Shown: positions 8,461 through 16,810 of the stretch, piece by piece
Layout: the number at the start of each line of letters is the position of its first letter
Numbering within the stretch: position 1 is the first letter of the stretch
Assembly (NCBI GenBank): GCA_002869015.1
Contig: PKTT01000006.1
Coordinates: 1 to 64,000, forward strand
DNA: 64,000 nucleotides
Source: Deltaproteobacteria bacterium
Lineage (GTDB): Bacteria > Desulfobacterota > Deferrisomatia > Deferrisomatales > BM512
Direction of reading: 5' to 3'
Notes under the pieces: model-generated
What the model was told of the DNA's origin: nothing
Databases searched by the model: none
The model's input: only the letters and a program-made list of their open reading frames with translations
Program-made: the position numbers and the translations under genes

Positions 8461-8957
8461 TCCCCCTTATAGACCGCTAGAGATTGGTTGACGTACTCGG
8501 CCTGCCCCGCCGTATAGATAATCTTTTTAAGGAGCCTGAAGGGTACGTTGCGGTCACCCTGCAAAATTATCTCACCGGTAAAATCGACCTCTTCGCTGAC
8601 CTCGGCAACCGATTTGAGGGATTCGGCCTTTTGGCTCAGGACTGCGTAGAGGGGCTCAATTAGGAGCTCATCCGAGTTCATCGCCTCGGTTACGTCATCT
8701 ATGAGGAGCTTGCCGTCGACATAAAGCGCGGTGCCGTTAAAGCCAACCGCTACCGCCGGGTGCACATCCTCAATCGCCGTCGACTCGGGAAGGGAGATCG
8801 ACTTTGCAATCTGCACGAGCTGCCCCTCCGCAGAATAGCTTTTCAGGAGGAAGACGAGGAGTATGGTGAAGATGTCGATCATCGAGGTGATCTGGAGGCT
8901 CATCTCCTTGGGACCCTTGCGGCGGTGCTTTTTAGCCTTGCTGGGGGAAAATGGCAT
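8457..8957 (-). CDS. ExbD/TolR-family motor protein, copy with the membrane Asp
   Basis: The protein has 166 residues. A basic cytoplasmic N-terminus (KAKKHRRKGPKE) leads into one transmembrane helix (MIDIFTILLVFLLKSY) that keeps the aspartate (S-M-I-D) used for proton passage in the TolR/ExbD/MotB family. The periplasmic domain ends with the family feature of a VPFRLLKKII helix. I chose the ATG at 8957, which has GGAGGAG just upstream; the open frame reaches 9020 but that part overlaps the previous TolR. It is one of two adjacent TolR genes after one TolQ, the same stoichiometry of genes as aglR-aglQ-aglS. Confidence 0.88.
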   Translation of the reverse strand: MPFSPSKAKKHRRKGPKEMSLQITSMIDIFTILLVFLLKSYSAEGQLVQIAKSISLPESTAIEDVHPAVAVGFNGTALYVDGKLLIDDVTEAMNSDELLIEPLYAVLSQKAESLKSVAEVSEEVDFTGEIILQGDRNVPFRLLKKIIYTAGQAEYVNQSLAVYKGE

Positions 8958-8959
8958 CG

Positions 8960-9445
8960 CTACTCCTCCCCCGGCACAATTCTGTCGGCGAGGGAGACGC
9001 CTGGAAAGAAGGGCCTGCACTCATCCATAGTGTGGATGATGTCGTCGTAGACGACCTCATCCTCTATGAGGAGAATTATCGCCTGCTGGTGGGAGAAGCG
9101 CTTCTCTTTAAGCGCTTTAAGCTCCTCGGCCAGCTTGTCGAATTGGAACTTCCCATCGGTTAGAGGCAGCCTCTTTAAGACGTCCTCATCGGAGATAAGC
9201 TGGAATCCCTCATTGGTAACCGCCAGCGACAATGACGCCTTTATCTCGGCAGGGTCGGGCTGCTCTAGAAAGGTTGCCGCATCGACGCTTGGGAGGTTTA
9301 GCTCCACCGCAGCCACCTGCTCGAAGACCGCGGTCTGCAGGAGCATCGGCACGAGGACGACAAGGAGACTCATTACGGGTATGAGCGTAAGCTCAACTTC
9401 CGAGGTCTCCTTCCGCCTTCTTTTGGAAGGGCGGTAGCCGGCCAT
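8960..9445 (-). CDS. ExbD/TolR-family protein lacking the membrane Asp
   Basis: The protein has 161 residues with the same architecture as its neighbour: a short basic N-terminus (PSKRRRKETSE), one transmembrane helix and a periplasmic domain. The helix reads LTLIPVMSLLVVLVPMLLQ. The family normally has P-x-x-D here, but this copy has P-V-M-S, so the proton-carrying aspartate is replaced by serine. The pair in this operon is therefore asymmetric, one TolR with and one without the ionisable residue. The gene starts 3 bases after TolQ and ends 2 bases before the second TolR start, so all three are translated together. Confidence 0.85.
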   Translation of the reverse strand: MAGYRPSKRRRKETSEVELTLIPVMSLLVVLVPMLLQTAVFEQVAAVELNLPSVDAATFLEQPDPAEIKASLSLAVTNEGFQLISDEDVLKRLPLTDGKFQFDKLAEELKALKEKRFSHQQAIILLIEDEVVYDDIIHTMDECRPFFPGVSLADRIVPGEE

Positions 9446-9448
9446 TAT

Positions 9449-10075
9449 TTACTCGCCTTTGCGAAGGGCCGCGAAGAGATTGATCAGCTTGACGGAGTAT
9501 TCATCTATCTCATCGACTATCTTACCCGCCTTGGACTGTAGGAAGGCGTAAGCCACCATATTGGGAATCGCCACCATTAGACCGTAAGCGGTGGTGTTCA
9601 TCGCCATTGAGATGCCCTTGGCGAGCATCGCCCCCTTTTGGGAGGGGTCCGCACCGGCGACGGCGTCAAAGGCCTGCATAAGGCCGATGATGGTACCGAG
9701 CAGCCCCAGGAGGGTTGAGACGTTGGCTATCATTGAGAGGTAGTGGATGCGCTTTTCTACCAGCGGTATAACCGCGAGGGCCTCCTCGTCGACAGCGTTC
9801 TGGATGGCGCGCTCACCCTTTTTGGCAGCGCGCACACCTGCGCCCAGTATCCTCGGCAAGGGTGCGCCGCCGCAGAGCTTTGACGCGCCTTCAATGTCTC
9901 CATTTTCAAGGAGCTTTCTCAGCTCGGCAAAGAACTTGCCCCCATCCACGCTGAATTTGACTATGAGAAAGTAGGCGCGCTCCCCCATAACGGCAAGGCC
10001 AAGGCCGAGGGCCGCGGTGATCGCATACATAAAGATACCGCCATCGACAAACGCTCTGGCAATAGACTCAATCAT
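9449..10075 (-). CDS. MotA/TolQ/ExbB-family proton channel protein
   Basis: Inner-membrane stator subunit of 208 residues. Three transmembrane helices are visible: near the N-terminus (GIFMYAITAALGLGLAVMG), then ANVSTLLGLLGTIIGLMQAF and NTTAYGLMVAIPNMVAYAF. The last two contain the conserved LLGTIxGL and TTAxGLxVAIP motifs of TolQ/ExbB. With the two TolR-like partners it should form a proton-driven motor that energises the AgmX-domain protein. It is equivalent in gene order to aglR of Myxococcus, but Tol-Pal or TonB use is possible. No tolA, tolB, pal or TonB receptor lies next to it, which argues against both classical systems. Confidence 0.92.
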   Translation of the reverse strand: MIESIARAFVDGGIFMYAITAALGLGLAVMGERAYFLIVKFSVDGGKFFAELRKLLENGDIEGASKLCGGAPLPRILGAGVRAAKKGERAIQNAVDEEALAVIPLVEKRIHYLSMIANVSTLLGLLGTIIGLMQAFDAVAGADPSQKGAMLAKGISMAMNTTAYGLMVAIPNMVAYAFLQSKAGKIVDEIDEYSVKLINLFAALRKGE

Positions 10076-10099
10076 CGTTCTCTTCCCTTCCCTTATAAA

Positions 10100-10115
10100 A
10101 GGCGCGCCCGCGCCT
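10100..10115 (-). terminator. attenuator-like hairpin inside the operon
   Basis: Perfect 6-bp GC stem AGGCGC/GCGCCT with a 4-base loop. Read on the minus strand it is followed by TTTTATAAG. It sits in the 63-base gap between the small secreted protein gene and TolQ, the only sizeable gap between about 10.1 and 19.5 kb. It may reduce read-through into the motor genes or protect processed mRNA ends. The T-run is short. Confidence 0.35.
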
Positions 10116-10138
10116 GAATCAGTTATACCTTGCTACAG

Positions 10139-10459
10139 CTAATCTCCCCCGCAGAGGCGCTCGAAGTCAGAGGGCTTCAAGGGCGCCATCAGCGAGGGCG
10201 AATAATCCTTGTGCATCGAGCCCAGGTCAAGCCGCGCCTTTCGGCGAGGTATGATATAGAATACCTCCGGCCGCTCCAACTCACCGCGTATCTCTACATC
10301 CTCCATTTCAAGTTTGAGAGGCTCTTCCTCCACGGCAGCTTTCGGGATTGTCGACGTATCCGTTGGGGATTTTTCCTCTGCCAGCGCCGCCCCGGCAACT
10401 AACGAAGTCAACGCTATAAAGAGGACCCCCCTCAGGAAATTTCGAGAATGGGCCATCAT
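10139..10459 (-). CDS. small secreted protein of the Tol/AgmX cluster
   Basis: The protein has 106 residues. The signal peptide runs to about residue 28 (VAGAALA-EE). The mature part is about 80 residues, acidic, with the segment VEIRGELERPEVFYIIPRR that looks like a short beta-strand interaction motif. I do not recognise the family. The start overlaps the stop of the upstream TPR lipoprotein gene (ATGATG over TGA). It lies directly ahead of the TolQ gene, so it is probably a periplasmic accessory of that motor. Confidence 0.72.
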   Translation of the reverse strand: MMAHSRNFLRGVLFIALTSLVAGAALAEEKSPTDTSTIPKAAVEEEPLKLEMEDVEIRGELERPEVFYIIPRRKARLDLGSMHKDYSPSLMAPLKPSDFERLCGGD

Positions 10460-11616
10460 CCGCCCCCCTCTATCCGCTTGGCCGCTTTTAGCCAGCGGGC
10501 TACCTCTTCATCATCGCCCACCCTGGCGAGGTAGCGCTCGTAAAGCTCTATCGCCTCCCCATATCTGCCCATGTACTTCTCGTACAATATACCGAGATTC
10601 TTTAGCGCTGGGAGGTAATCTTTGCTCGCCTTGAGCGCATTTTTATATGCCGCCTCGGCGTCGAGGAGCTTGCCAAGCTCACGGCTTGCCAGCCCCAGGT
10701 TGTTGAACGCCTCCGGCCGGTAGCCATTTTCCAGCGTGGCCCGCTTGAAGAGGATTAAGGCCTCGGAGAACTTCTCCTGCCTCATATTGAGGAGCCCGAG
10801 GCCGTTTAGCGCCTCGTAGTTTGAGCGTTCACGCTCAAGCACCTCTTCATAGAGTGTTTTAGCCGCGCCCGCCCTGCCCTGCGCCATCTTCACCTCGGCG
10901 AGGAGGAGCTTTGCTATCAACGTCGTCTCACCGCCAACCCTCATGGCGCGAGTCGCCTCGCGCTCGGCGGCTGGAAAGTCGGCTTCCTCAAGGTAGAGCC
11001 TCGCCATATATAGGGCGTAGCGCCTTGAAGTCTCCTCATCGGTCATGCGCCCCCAGCTTTCAAGGGCCTCTTTGGCGTTGCCTACTTGATAATTGAGCCA
11101 GCCTATTCCGCCGAGCACTTCCTCTGGAACATTATCAAGGTCGGCGGTCAGCTCTCGCAGGAATTTTACCGCCTCATCCCCCCTGCCCTCACGATATGAC
11201 CAGAGGATGTAGGTATCGAAGGTGTCCTCATCACCCTCGCCGCGCTCAAGGAGCTGCTCCATCACCGGCAGACCACCCTTTGCGTCGCCGATGGCGTAGC
11301 GGGAGCGCGCTTCAAGGAAGAGGCCGCCCTCTACCTCGGGATTCATCCCACGCGCCACGCCAATAATCTCAATAGCCTTTTTGTAGTCGCCCGAGTCATA
11401 AAGGCCAAGCGCCTCAATGATCAGCTCCTCCGCGGTTTTGGGAACCTCAACCGGCGTCACCGCCGCCGGAGGGGCCTCATCCTTTACCTTTAGCGTGATC
11501 CCATCCTCGGTGGTCTGAGTAGAGGCCGCCTCCTCCTTAACCTCAACAGCGGCGGGGGTGCAGCCAATGGCGTAGAGCATAAGGAGCAAAGCTAAAAGGG
11601 CAAAGATCCTCTTCAT
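10456..11616 (-). CDS. TPR-repeat lipoprotein
   Basis: The protein has 386 residues. It has a lipoprotein signal peptide (MKRIFALLALLLMLYAIGC) with the lipobox AIGC, so it should be lipid-anchored after processing. Tetratricopeptide repeats cover roughly residues 70-375, seen as helices such as EALNGLGLLNMRQEKFSEAL, EAFNNLGLASRELGKL and PALKNLGILYEKYMGRYGEA. The ATG at 11616 forms an ATGA overlap with the upstream TPR gene; the open frame extends further upstream but only inside that gene. It is likely a scaffold between the outer membrane and the motor complex. TPR lipoproteins are part of Glt/Nfs machines, but I cannot assign a specific counterpart. Confidence 0.82.
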   Translation of the reverse strand: MKRIFALLALLLMLYAIGCTPAAVEVKEEAASTQTTEDGITLKVKDEAPPAAVTPVEVPKTAEELIIEALGLYDSGDYKKAIEIIGVARGMNPEVEGGLFLEARSRYAIGDAKGGLPVMEQLLERGEGDEDTFDTYILWSYREGRGDEAVKFLRELTADLDNVPEEVLGGIGWLNYQVGNAKEALESWGRMTDEETSRRYALYMARLYLEEADFPAAEREATRAMRVGGETTLIAKLLLAEVKMAQGRAGAAKTLYEEVLERERSNYEALNGLGLLNMRQEKFSEALILFKRATLENGYRPEAFNNLGLASRELGKLLDAEAAYKNALKASKDYLPALKNLGILYEKYMGRYGEAIELYERYLARVGDDEEVARWLKAAKRIEGGG

Positions 11617-14489
11617 CGCTTGACCTCCCACCCCTTGATCGGGTTCGGCGGCGGCGCCCATGCACCCACCAACTCCTCGCCACGCTGGAAAGCCCAGGGC
11701 AGAAGCGCTTCCAGGCGGGCGTATATCCTTTCGACCCACTCATTCCACGCGCCAGCCCTCTGCGCTGCGGCCACGCCCTTCCTGTAGAACTCTATGCCTC
11801 GCTCCTCAAGGGGAAAGGCTTTCTCCTCAATGAGAAACATATACTCTTCCAGCTCCTCTTCACTTAGCCCCTCGGGCTTCTCCGACTCCAGCAGCGCGAC
11901 CTTCATCTCCTCAAATGCCTCGCCTGCATAGTATAAAGATGCGGCTAGGGTCTCGGCATATGGAAGCGTAGCCGTGTCTATCAGGTGGCCGAGGGCTTTT
12001 TCCAGAGAGCGCTCCTTGGCTTCGAGGGCGGCGGCGAGGTCTCCGGCAAGGCGTATCTCGCTAAAACGCGCCAGCTCCTTCTCGCCAAGGGCAAGGGACG
12101 CCTTGGCGCGGTATACGTTCTCGTCACCCTCAGCCGGGGCTGCCCAGGAGAGAGCGTAGTACTCCTCGGCCTCCGGGAGCCTTTCCATGGAGTCGAGCAG
12201 CGCCCCTTTAAGGTAGAGCACCTGCGCATAGCGCCCGTCTGTGGGGAAGACCTCTTCAAATTCCGTGTAAAGTGACAGCGCGCGCGCTTTGTCGCCAGCC
12301 TTTTCAAAGGCCATCGCCGCGCGATAGAGATGCCCGGGGGCCTCGGCTGAGGTAACGTCGAGGCGGTAGAGGTCCTCATAGTTGACCGCCACGCCGCCCC
12401 AATCCCCAAGCGATGAGAGTATCTCAGAGGAGAGGGTAAGTGAGGACTCCGCATACTTGGAGGATTTATACTCCTCGGCGATCCTGCGGTACACCTTCGC
12501 CGCCTCCTCTTCGCGGCCCAGCTTCCTTAGAGCCTCGGCGCCTCGGTAGAGGGAAACCTGCGCAGCGTCGCCCTCCGGGAACTCCTTCGCCATTCTGAAA
12601 AAATGGGTAACAGCGCCCTCATTGTCCCCCGCAGCCTCGGCAAGCTCGGCCTCCTTGAAGATGGAGTAGGAGATGAGCTTTAGCGCCCGCTCGCGGGTCT
12701 CCTCAACGGGGTCTTTTTCGATGGTCTTTCTAGCCCAACCCTCAGCGTCGGCAAAATTCTCCTCCCTGAAATAGGAGCGGGCTATGCGCTCCGTGGCCTC
12801 AGGGTCAAGGGGGTTGCCGGGGAAGCGCTCGACAACAGAGCCAAACCCTCTGCGCGCGCCGTCAAAGTCCTCCTTGGCAAAGGAGAGCTCGCCTGCGGCG
12901 AAGAGCATCTCTGCGACGCCATCAGCGTCGGGGTTCAGCTCGACATAGCTCCAGTGGGCCTCAATGAGCTCGTCATAGCACTCTGAGCCCAGCTCGCAGA
13001 TCTCCCCCAGCGCCTCGACGCGCCTATAGGAGGCGTCCTCGCGGTGGTCTAAAATGGAGTCATAAAGGGCTACTTCCCTATACTTGTCTGCGGCTGCGCG
13101 GCTTTGCCCGGCCTCCTTGTAAGCCTGCGCCTGTGCGTAGGCCATCTCATAGCCATCCTCCCCGGAGATGCCAAAGAGCTCGTGGTAACGCTCATATTGA
13201 GTAACGGCATCCTCAATCGCCCCCTCGCCGCGCTGCGCCTTGGAGTGCCGGTAGAGGGCGGCAAGCCTGAGCCCCTCCTCAAGGCGCTCGTCACGCTCGC
13301 TCCTAAGCTCCTCACTCTTACCCTCATCCCAGGGTGTTCCGGGGCGGTAAAGGTCGTACCAGAGCTGCCGCCTCAGGTTTGCCGCCTCAGGGTCCTGCAT
13401 GGCGAGGTAACCATTTATGATCCCCCGCTCCATCGGGAACGCGACTTCGGTCAGCGGGTAGGCGGCGGTGCCTGTCTCATAGGCCCTCACTGCATCCTTG
13501 TGGCGGCTGCCCTCCATGTAGAGGTCGCCCAGAACCTTGAAGAGCAGGTCGCCATACTCCTTACCTGCCTCACGTCCATCCAGGTAGCCGACTACCCCGT
13601 CAACACCCTCCCACTCGACGAAGGTGCGCCCCATGATATCAAGCGCCTCGCCCTTGAGCGTTCTGTTCTGGGGGGTTTTCTCATCCATTATGTGGCTGAA
13701 GGTCTCTATGGCCACCGGATACATATCCAGCTTGTAGTAGCTCCACCCAAGCTTATAGAGCGCCTTGGCGCGGTACTCCTCGCGCCCCGAAGAAAGCACC
13801 TCGGAGTAATGGTCCACCGCTTCACGGTAGATGCCGAGGTTGAAGGCCGACTCGCCCATCCTCATGTGGATTTCAGTTGCATAGGGGGTATCGGGCGAGA
13901 GCTCGAGGACCTTGCCGTAATATCGTGCCGAGAGCACTACCTCACCCTCCTCGCCATAGAGGTAGCCGAGGTTGTACATTGCGGTTAGCGCCTGCTCCGA
14001 GGAGGGGTAATCGTCAGCGAGGGTGCGGTAGAAACCTATTGTTCGGGGGTATTTGTCGCCGGGGAGGATATCCATATCAGTACCCTCCTCGTAGGCGCTT
14101 TTAAGCGCCGCCTCCTCACGGCGGTAGGCAAGCTCCGCAAGGCGTAGCAAAATCTCCGGCTTTCGCTCCTCCGGGGTGCCGGGAAGCTCAAGGAGCTTCA
14201 GATACTTTTGCATCACCGGGGAATCTACTTTGGCGGCCTCGCCTAAGCTGCCCTTTGCCCCCTTTCGCTTCTCCTCAAGGGCCTTGACCCTTGCGGCAGC
14301 CTGGGCGCGAGCCTCCCTTAGCGACTGGGGCCGCTCACGGCGGATCTTCTTTCTGACCTCTTTAACCGCCTCTACCTCAACGTTTTTAGCAGGCTCCGCC
14401 TCTTTGGGCTCCTTGACCTGGGGCCCATCGACGCAGCCGGCGGAAATCGACGCGATGAGGATGGCGACAAATAAATTCCTTATCTTCAT
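11613..14489 (-). CDS. large TPR-repeat lipoprotein
   Basis: The protein has 958 residues. The N-terminus MKIRNLFVAILIASISAGC has a lipobox (SAGC). A basic, charged segment follows (VEAVKEVRKKIRRERPQSLR), then many TPR-type helix pairs from about residue 100 to 850. Examples are YNLGYLYGEEGEVVLSARYY, ALYKLGWSYYKLDMYPVAIE and GAEALRKLGREEEAAKVYRR. Repeats of this sort resemble YbgF/BamD-like and gliding-machine TPR proteins. The first codon overlaps the upstream stop (ATGA). As a long solenoid in the periplasm it could bridge cell-wall and outer-membrane parts of the complex. Confidence 0.85.
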   Translation of the reverse strand: MKIRNLFVAILIASISAGCVDGPQVKEPKEAEPAKNVEVEAVKEVRKKIRRERPQSLREARAQAAARVKALEEKRKGAKGSLGEAAKVDSPVMQKYLKLLELPGTPEERKPEILLRLAELAYRREEAALKSAYEEGTDMDILPGDKYPRTIGFYRTLADDYPSSEQALTAMYNLGYLYGEEGEVVLSARYYGKVLELSPDTPYATEIHMRMGESAFNLGIYREAVDHYSEVLSSGREEYRAKALYKLGWSYYKLDMYPVAIETFSHIMDEKTPQNRTLKGEALDIMGRTFVEWEGVDGVVGYLDGREAGKEYGDLLFKVLGDLYMEGSRHKDAVRAYETGTAAYPLTEVAFPMERGIINGYLAMQDPEAANLRRQLWYDLYRPGTPWDEGKSEELRSERDERLEEGLRLAALYRHSKAQRGEGAIEDAVTQYERYHELFGISGEDGYEMAYAQAQAYKEAGQSRAAADKYREVALYDSILDHREDASYRRVEALGEICELGSECYDELIEAHWSYVELNPDADGVAEMLFAAGELSFAKEDFDGARRGFGSVVERFPGNPLDPEATERIARSYFREENFADAEGWARKTIEKDPVEETRERALKLISYSIFKEAELAEAAGDNEGAVTHFFRMAKEFPEGDAAQVSLYRGAEALRKLGREEEAAKVYRRIAEEYKSSKYAESSLTLSSEILSSLGDWGGVAVNYEDLYRLDVTSAEAPGHLYRAAMAFEKAGDKARALSLYTEFEEVFPTDGRYAQVLYLKGALLDSMERLPEAEEYYALSWAAPAEGDENVYRAKASLALGEKELARFSEIRLAGDLAAALEAKERSLEKALGHLIDTATLPYAETLAASLYYAGEAFEEMKVALLESEKPEGLSEEELEEYMFLIEEKAFPLEERGIEFYRKGVAAAQRAGAWNEWVERIYARLEALLPWAFQRGEELVGAWAPPPNPIKGWEVKR

Positions 14490-16306
14490 TCACCCGACCT
14501 GTCGAGCTCGTTCTGCATTAGATGGAGGGCCTGCGCTTCATCCAGCGCGAAGCGGTCCGCCCTTAGCCGCAGCGCCTCCGCCCTCTTAAGCAAATGTTCC
14601 CTTGACGCTTTAAGCATCCCTTCCCGGACCTCATCTTTAATATCGTCAATTTCACCCTGAACCTTTTTGGCCCGGTCAACAAGAAGCGCGAGTTTGCCAT
14701 TGAGCGCCTTTAGCTTTTCCTTCTCGTCGGCGTTGGTCACCACCGCCTCATCGTAGGGGAGCTTTAGATTCTCATGCTCCACCCGACGGATTGCGAGCAT
14801 GCGATTAAGCTCTTTTTCGCGGACGGTTACGCGCTTTTTAATTCCCTCAAGGTAACCAAGCTGGGCAACCGCGAGTTCGCGGTTGGCGTCCTGGATCTTC
14901 CCCCAAAGCAGGGCCGCCCGCTCCTTTACGAAATCGGGGGTCTCCTCCCAGCTCGTCATAGCCACAAGGGTGTTTATGGCGTCCTGTGTCCATTTGATAA
15001 CCGCAAGGAGCTTATCCTGGTTCTCAATCAGAGACTCGATGCGCGGGCGATCCTCTTTTGGAAAGAGGGCCCCCACCTGAACGATGTCCAGATATTTATA
15101 GAGCCCGGCGTCCATATCATCGAGCTCGACGGCGAGGGCCTCTATCCAATCCTTGAGGACCCCTATCCGCTTTGAAATCTTAACGAGGCGCTCCTCCCTC
15201 AAGCTGGCGGCTTTTTGCGCCAGCGCCGCCCGCTCATTGAGCCTTGAGGCATTTTCTGAAACCCCGGACTCTATGTTCTCGGCGAGCGCCCGCATCCAGG
15301 CAATATCGACCTCCGGTAGGGGAGCGGTTAGCGCCATGCTCTGCTCCTCCCAGCTGTCGGCCCAGTCAAGGGCTGTGAGTCTGGCCTCGGAGTAGGAGGA
15401 GGCAGCCTCCTCATAAAACTCGTTTCTCTCAAGAACTTTGCCAAGCGCCCACTGATCCTCATGGGCATTCTCAGGGTCCTTGGTCATGGCGGTTTCAAAG
15501 GAGGCTATTGCGCGGACCATGTCTCCAATCTCCGCCGAGCACCACCCGATTGTCCTCAAAGATTCAGCATAAAAGGGAGTCTCCTCCTGAATGAGGGAGA
15601 GCTGGCTTATCGCCAGCCGCAGTAGCTTTTCACGCTGCTCAATCTCAACATCCTCGGTTGCGACAGCCGCTTTGTAGATTATGCGGCCCCTCGCCAGCCT
15701 GAGGTAATCGGAGAGATTCTTTTCCACAACCCTGTCGGGGTGGCTTTTCGTCGCATCTATTGCTTCGTCGATGTGCTCAATTGCCCCTAAGATATCCCCG
15801 TCCGACAGTGATATCTGGGCCATCGTGTAGCGTGCGTAGCTCTCAAGCTCCCCGCTATCGACCTTTGCAAGCAGGGGCAGCGCCTTGTCATATATCCCGA
15901 CCATGAAATAGCATTCACCAACCCTGTAGTTGAGGGTGGGGGGGTCCAAAAAGCGGCGCCCCTTGCTCTTTTCATAGAGTTCAACCACTGCGCCGTAGTT
16001 CCCCCGCTCAAACTCGTACTCGACGAGTTTTTCCAGCGCGGGGCCGTTGAATGAACCATCCGTCGAGCTTAGCCAGCCGAAGGTCTTTAATGCTTCCGGC
16101 ACTCTCCCCGTGTTTACTAGCGCTACTGCCCTAAAGTACCCCTGAGCACGGGAGACATCCTCGCCTGTAGGGATCAGCTTTACGGCGCGCTCCCAGCGCT
16201 CGGCAACCGCCGCGGATAGGCCCGCCTCGCCCCTCGGAATCGCATATGCGCACGATCCCGCCAGGGTTGCGGCCAAAAGTATCGCCGCCGCTACTCTACT
16301 TCCCAT
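14486..16306 (-). CDS. exported TPR and coiled-coil protein
   Basis: The protein has 606 residues. The signal peptide (residues 1-22, LAGSCAYA) contains a cysteine, so lipidation cannot be fully excluded, but the lipobox is poor. The first half is TPR-like (YFRAVALVNTGRVPEALKTF, YRVGECYFMVGIYDKALPLL, RTIGWCSAEIGDMVRAIASF). The second half, about 340-600, is long charged helices with a heptad-like pattern (RAALAQKAASLREERLVKIS, LALLVDRAKKVQGEIDDIKD), likely coiled coil. It overlaps the gene before it by 16 bases and the gene after it by 4. Its role is presumed structural in the same complex. Confidence 0.8.
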   Translation of the reverse strand: MGSRVAAAILLAATLAGSCAYAIPRGEAGLSAAVAERWERAVKLIPTGEDVSRAQGYFRAVALVNTGRVPEALKTFGWLSSTDGSFNGPALEKLVEYEFERGNYGAVVELYEKSKGRRFLDPPTLNYRVGECYFMVGIYDKALPLLAKVDSGELESYARYTMAQISLSDGDILGAIEHIDEAIDATKSHPDRVVEKNLSDYLRLARGRIIYKAAVATEDVEIEQREKLLRLAISQLSLIQEETPFYAESLRTIGWCSAEIGDMVRAIASFETAMTKDPENAHEDQWALGKVLERNEFYEEAASSYSEARLTALDWADSWEEQSMALTAPLPEVDIAWMRALAENIESGVSENASRLNERAALAQKAASLREERLVKISKRIGVLKDWIEALAVELDDMDAGLYKYLDIVQVGALFPKEDRPRIESLIENQDKLLAVIKWTQDAINTLVAMTSWEETPDFVKERAALLWGKIQDANRELAVAQLGYLEGIKKRVTVREKELNRMLAIRRVEHENLKLPYDEAVVTNADEKEKLKALNGKLALLVDRAKKVQGEIDDIKDEVREGMLKASREHLLKRAEALRLRADRFALDEAQALHLMQNELDRSGE

Positions 16307-16809
16307 CTGGCGGTGCCATCCTCATAGGTGACTATCCAGGTGAGACGCTTGGCGCGCTCCACTTTCATCTTCACGGGCTGGGCCATTAGCTCGTCCCTTG
16401 GCCCGAAGAGCAGCGAATGCTCCCCCGCGGCCAACCTAAGCTCTATAATCTCAAGAGGAAGGTCGCCCCCAAGGACGTTAAGCTCAGCGGGGGTCAGCGG
16501 CCTAGAGATTAGTGTCTCTCCATCAATATCAAGGGCGATAGCGCGGTCTACCCAGTCGGAGACCCTGCCGCGCATGAAGATAAAAACCCTCCCCGTCTCG
16601 CCCTCAAGCATCTGGCGCGTGAGGTCTTCAAGCTCCTCGCGTATTGAGGCAACCTCCTTTGAAAGCTCCTCTACGCGTTCCTCATAGTTTTTAACAGCGC
16701 GCTCGGCGTTAGCTGCGTCCTCTTTCTCATCGGCGAAGGCTGGTGAGGTAACTGAAAGCGCCATAAACGCCAAGGCGAATGCCATAAATATCAAGAGAAA
16801 TCTTTGCAT
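16291..16809 (-). CDS. small exported coiled-coil protein
   Basis: The protein has 172 residues from the ATG at 16809. That start has GAGAGGA at a good distance and lies 1 base beyond the upstream stop; longer starts would run into that gene. The signal peptide (MQRFLLIFMAFALAFMALS) is followed by a coiled-coil stretch (VKNYEERVEELSKEVASIRE) and a beta-rich C-terminal domain ending WIVTYEDGTARWEVE. The family is not recognised. It ends inside the start of the next gene. Position and export signal suggest a structural subunit of the machine. Confidence 0.75.
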   Translation of the reverse strand: MQRFLLIFMAFALAFMALSVTSPAFADEKEDAANAERAVKNYEERVEELSKEVASIREELEDLTRQMLEGETGRVFIFMRGRVSDWVDRAIALDIDGETLISRPLTPAELNVLGGDLPLEIIELRLAAGEHSLLFGPRDELMAQPVKMKVERAKRLTWIVTYEDGTARWEVE

Positions 16810-16810
16810 C

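Noticed and set aside
9449-10075. Classical Tol-Pal or TonB system
   Set aside because: There are no tolA, tolB, pal or TonB-receptor genes, and an AgmX/PglI protein follows two TolR genes.
13104-13988. 294-residue plus-strand frame
   Set aside because: It lies antisense to the large TPR lipoprotein, whose repeats and codon use are clearly coding; it has no domain or start signal.
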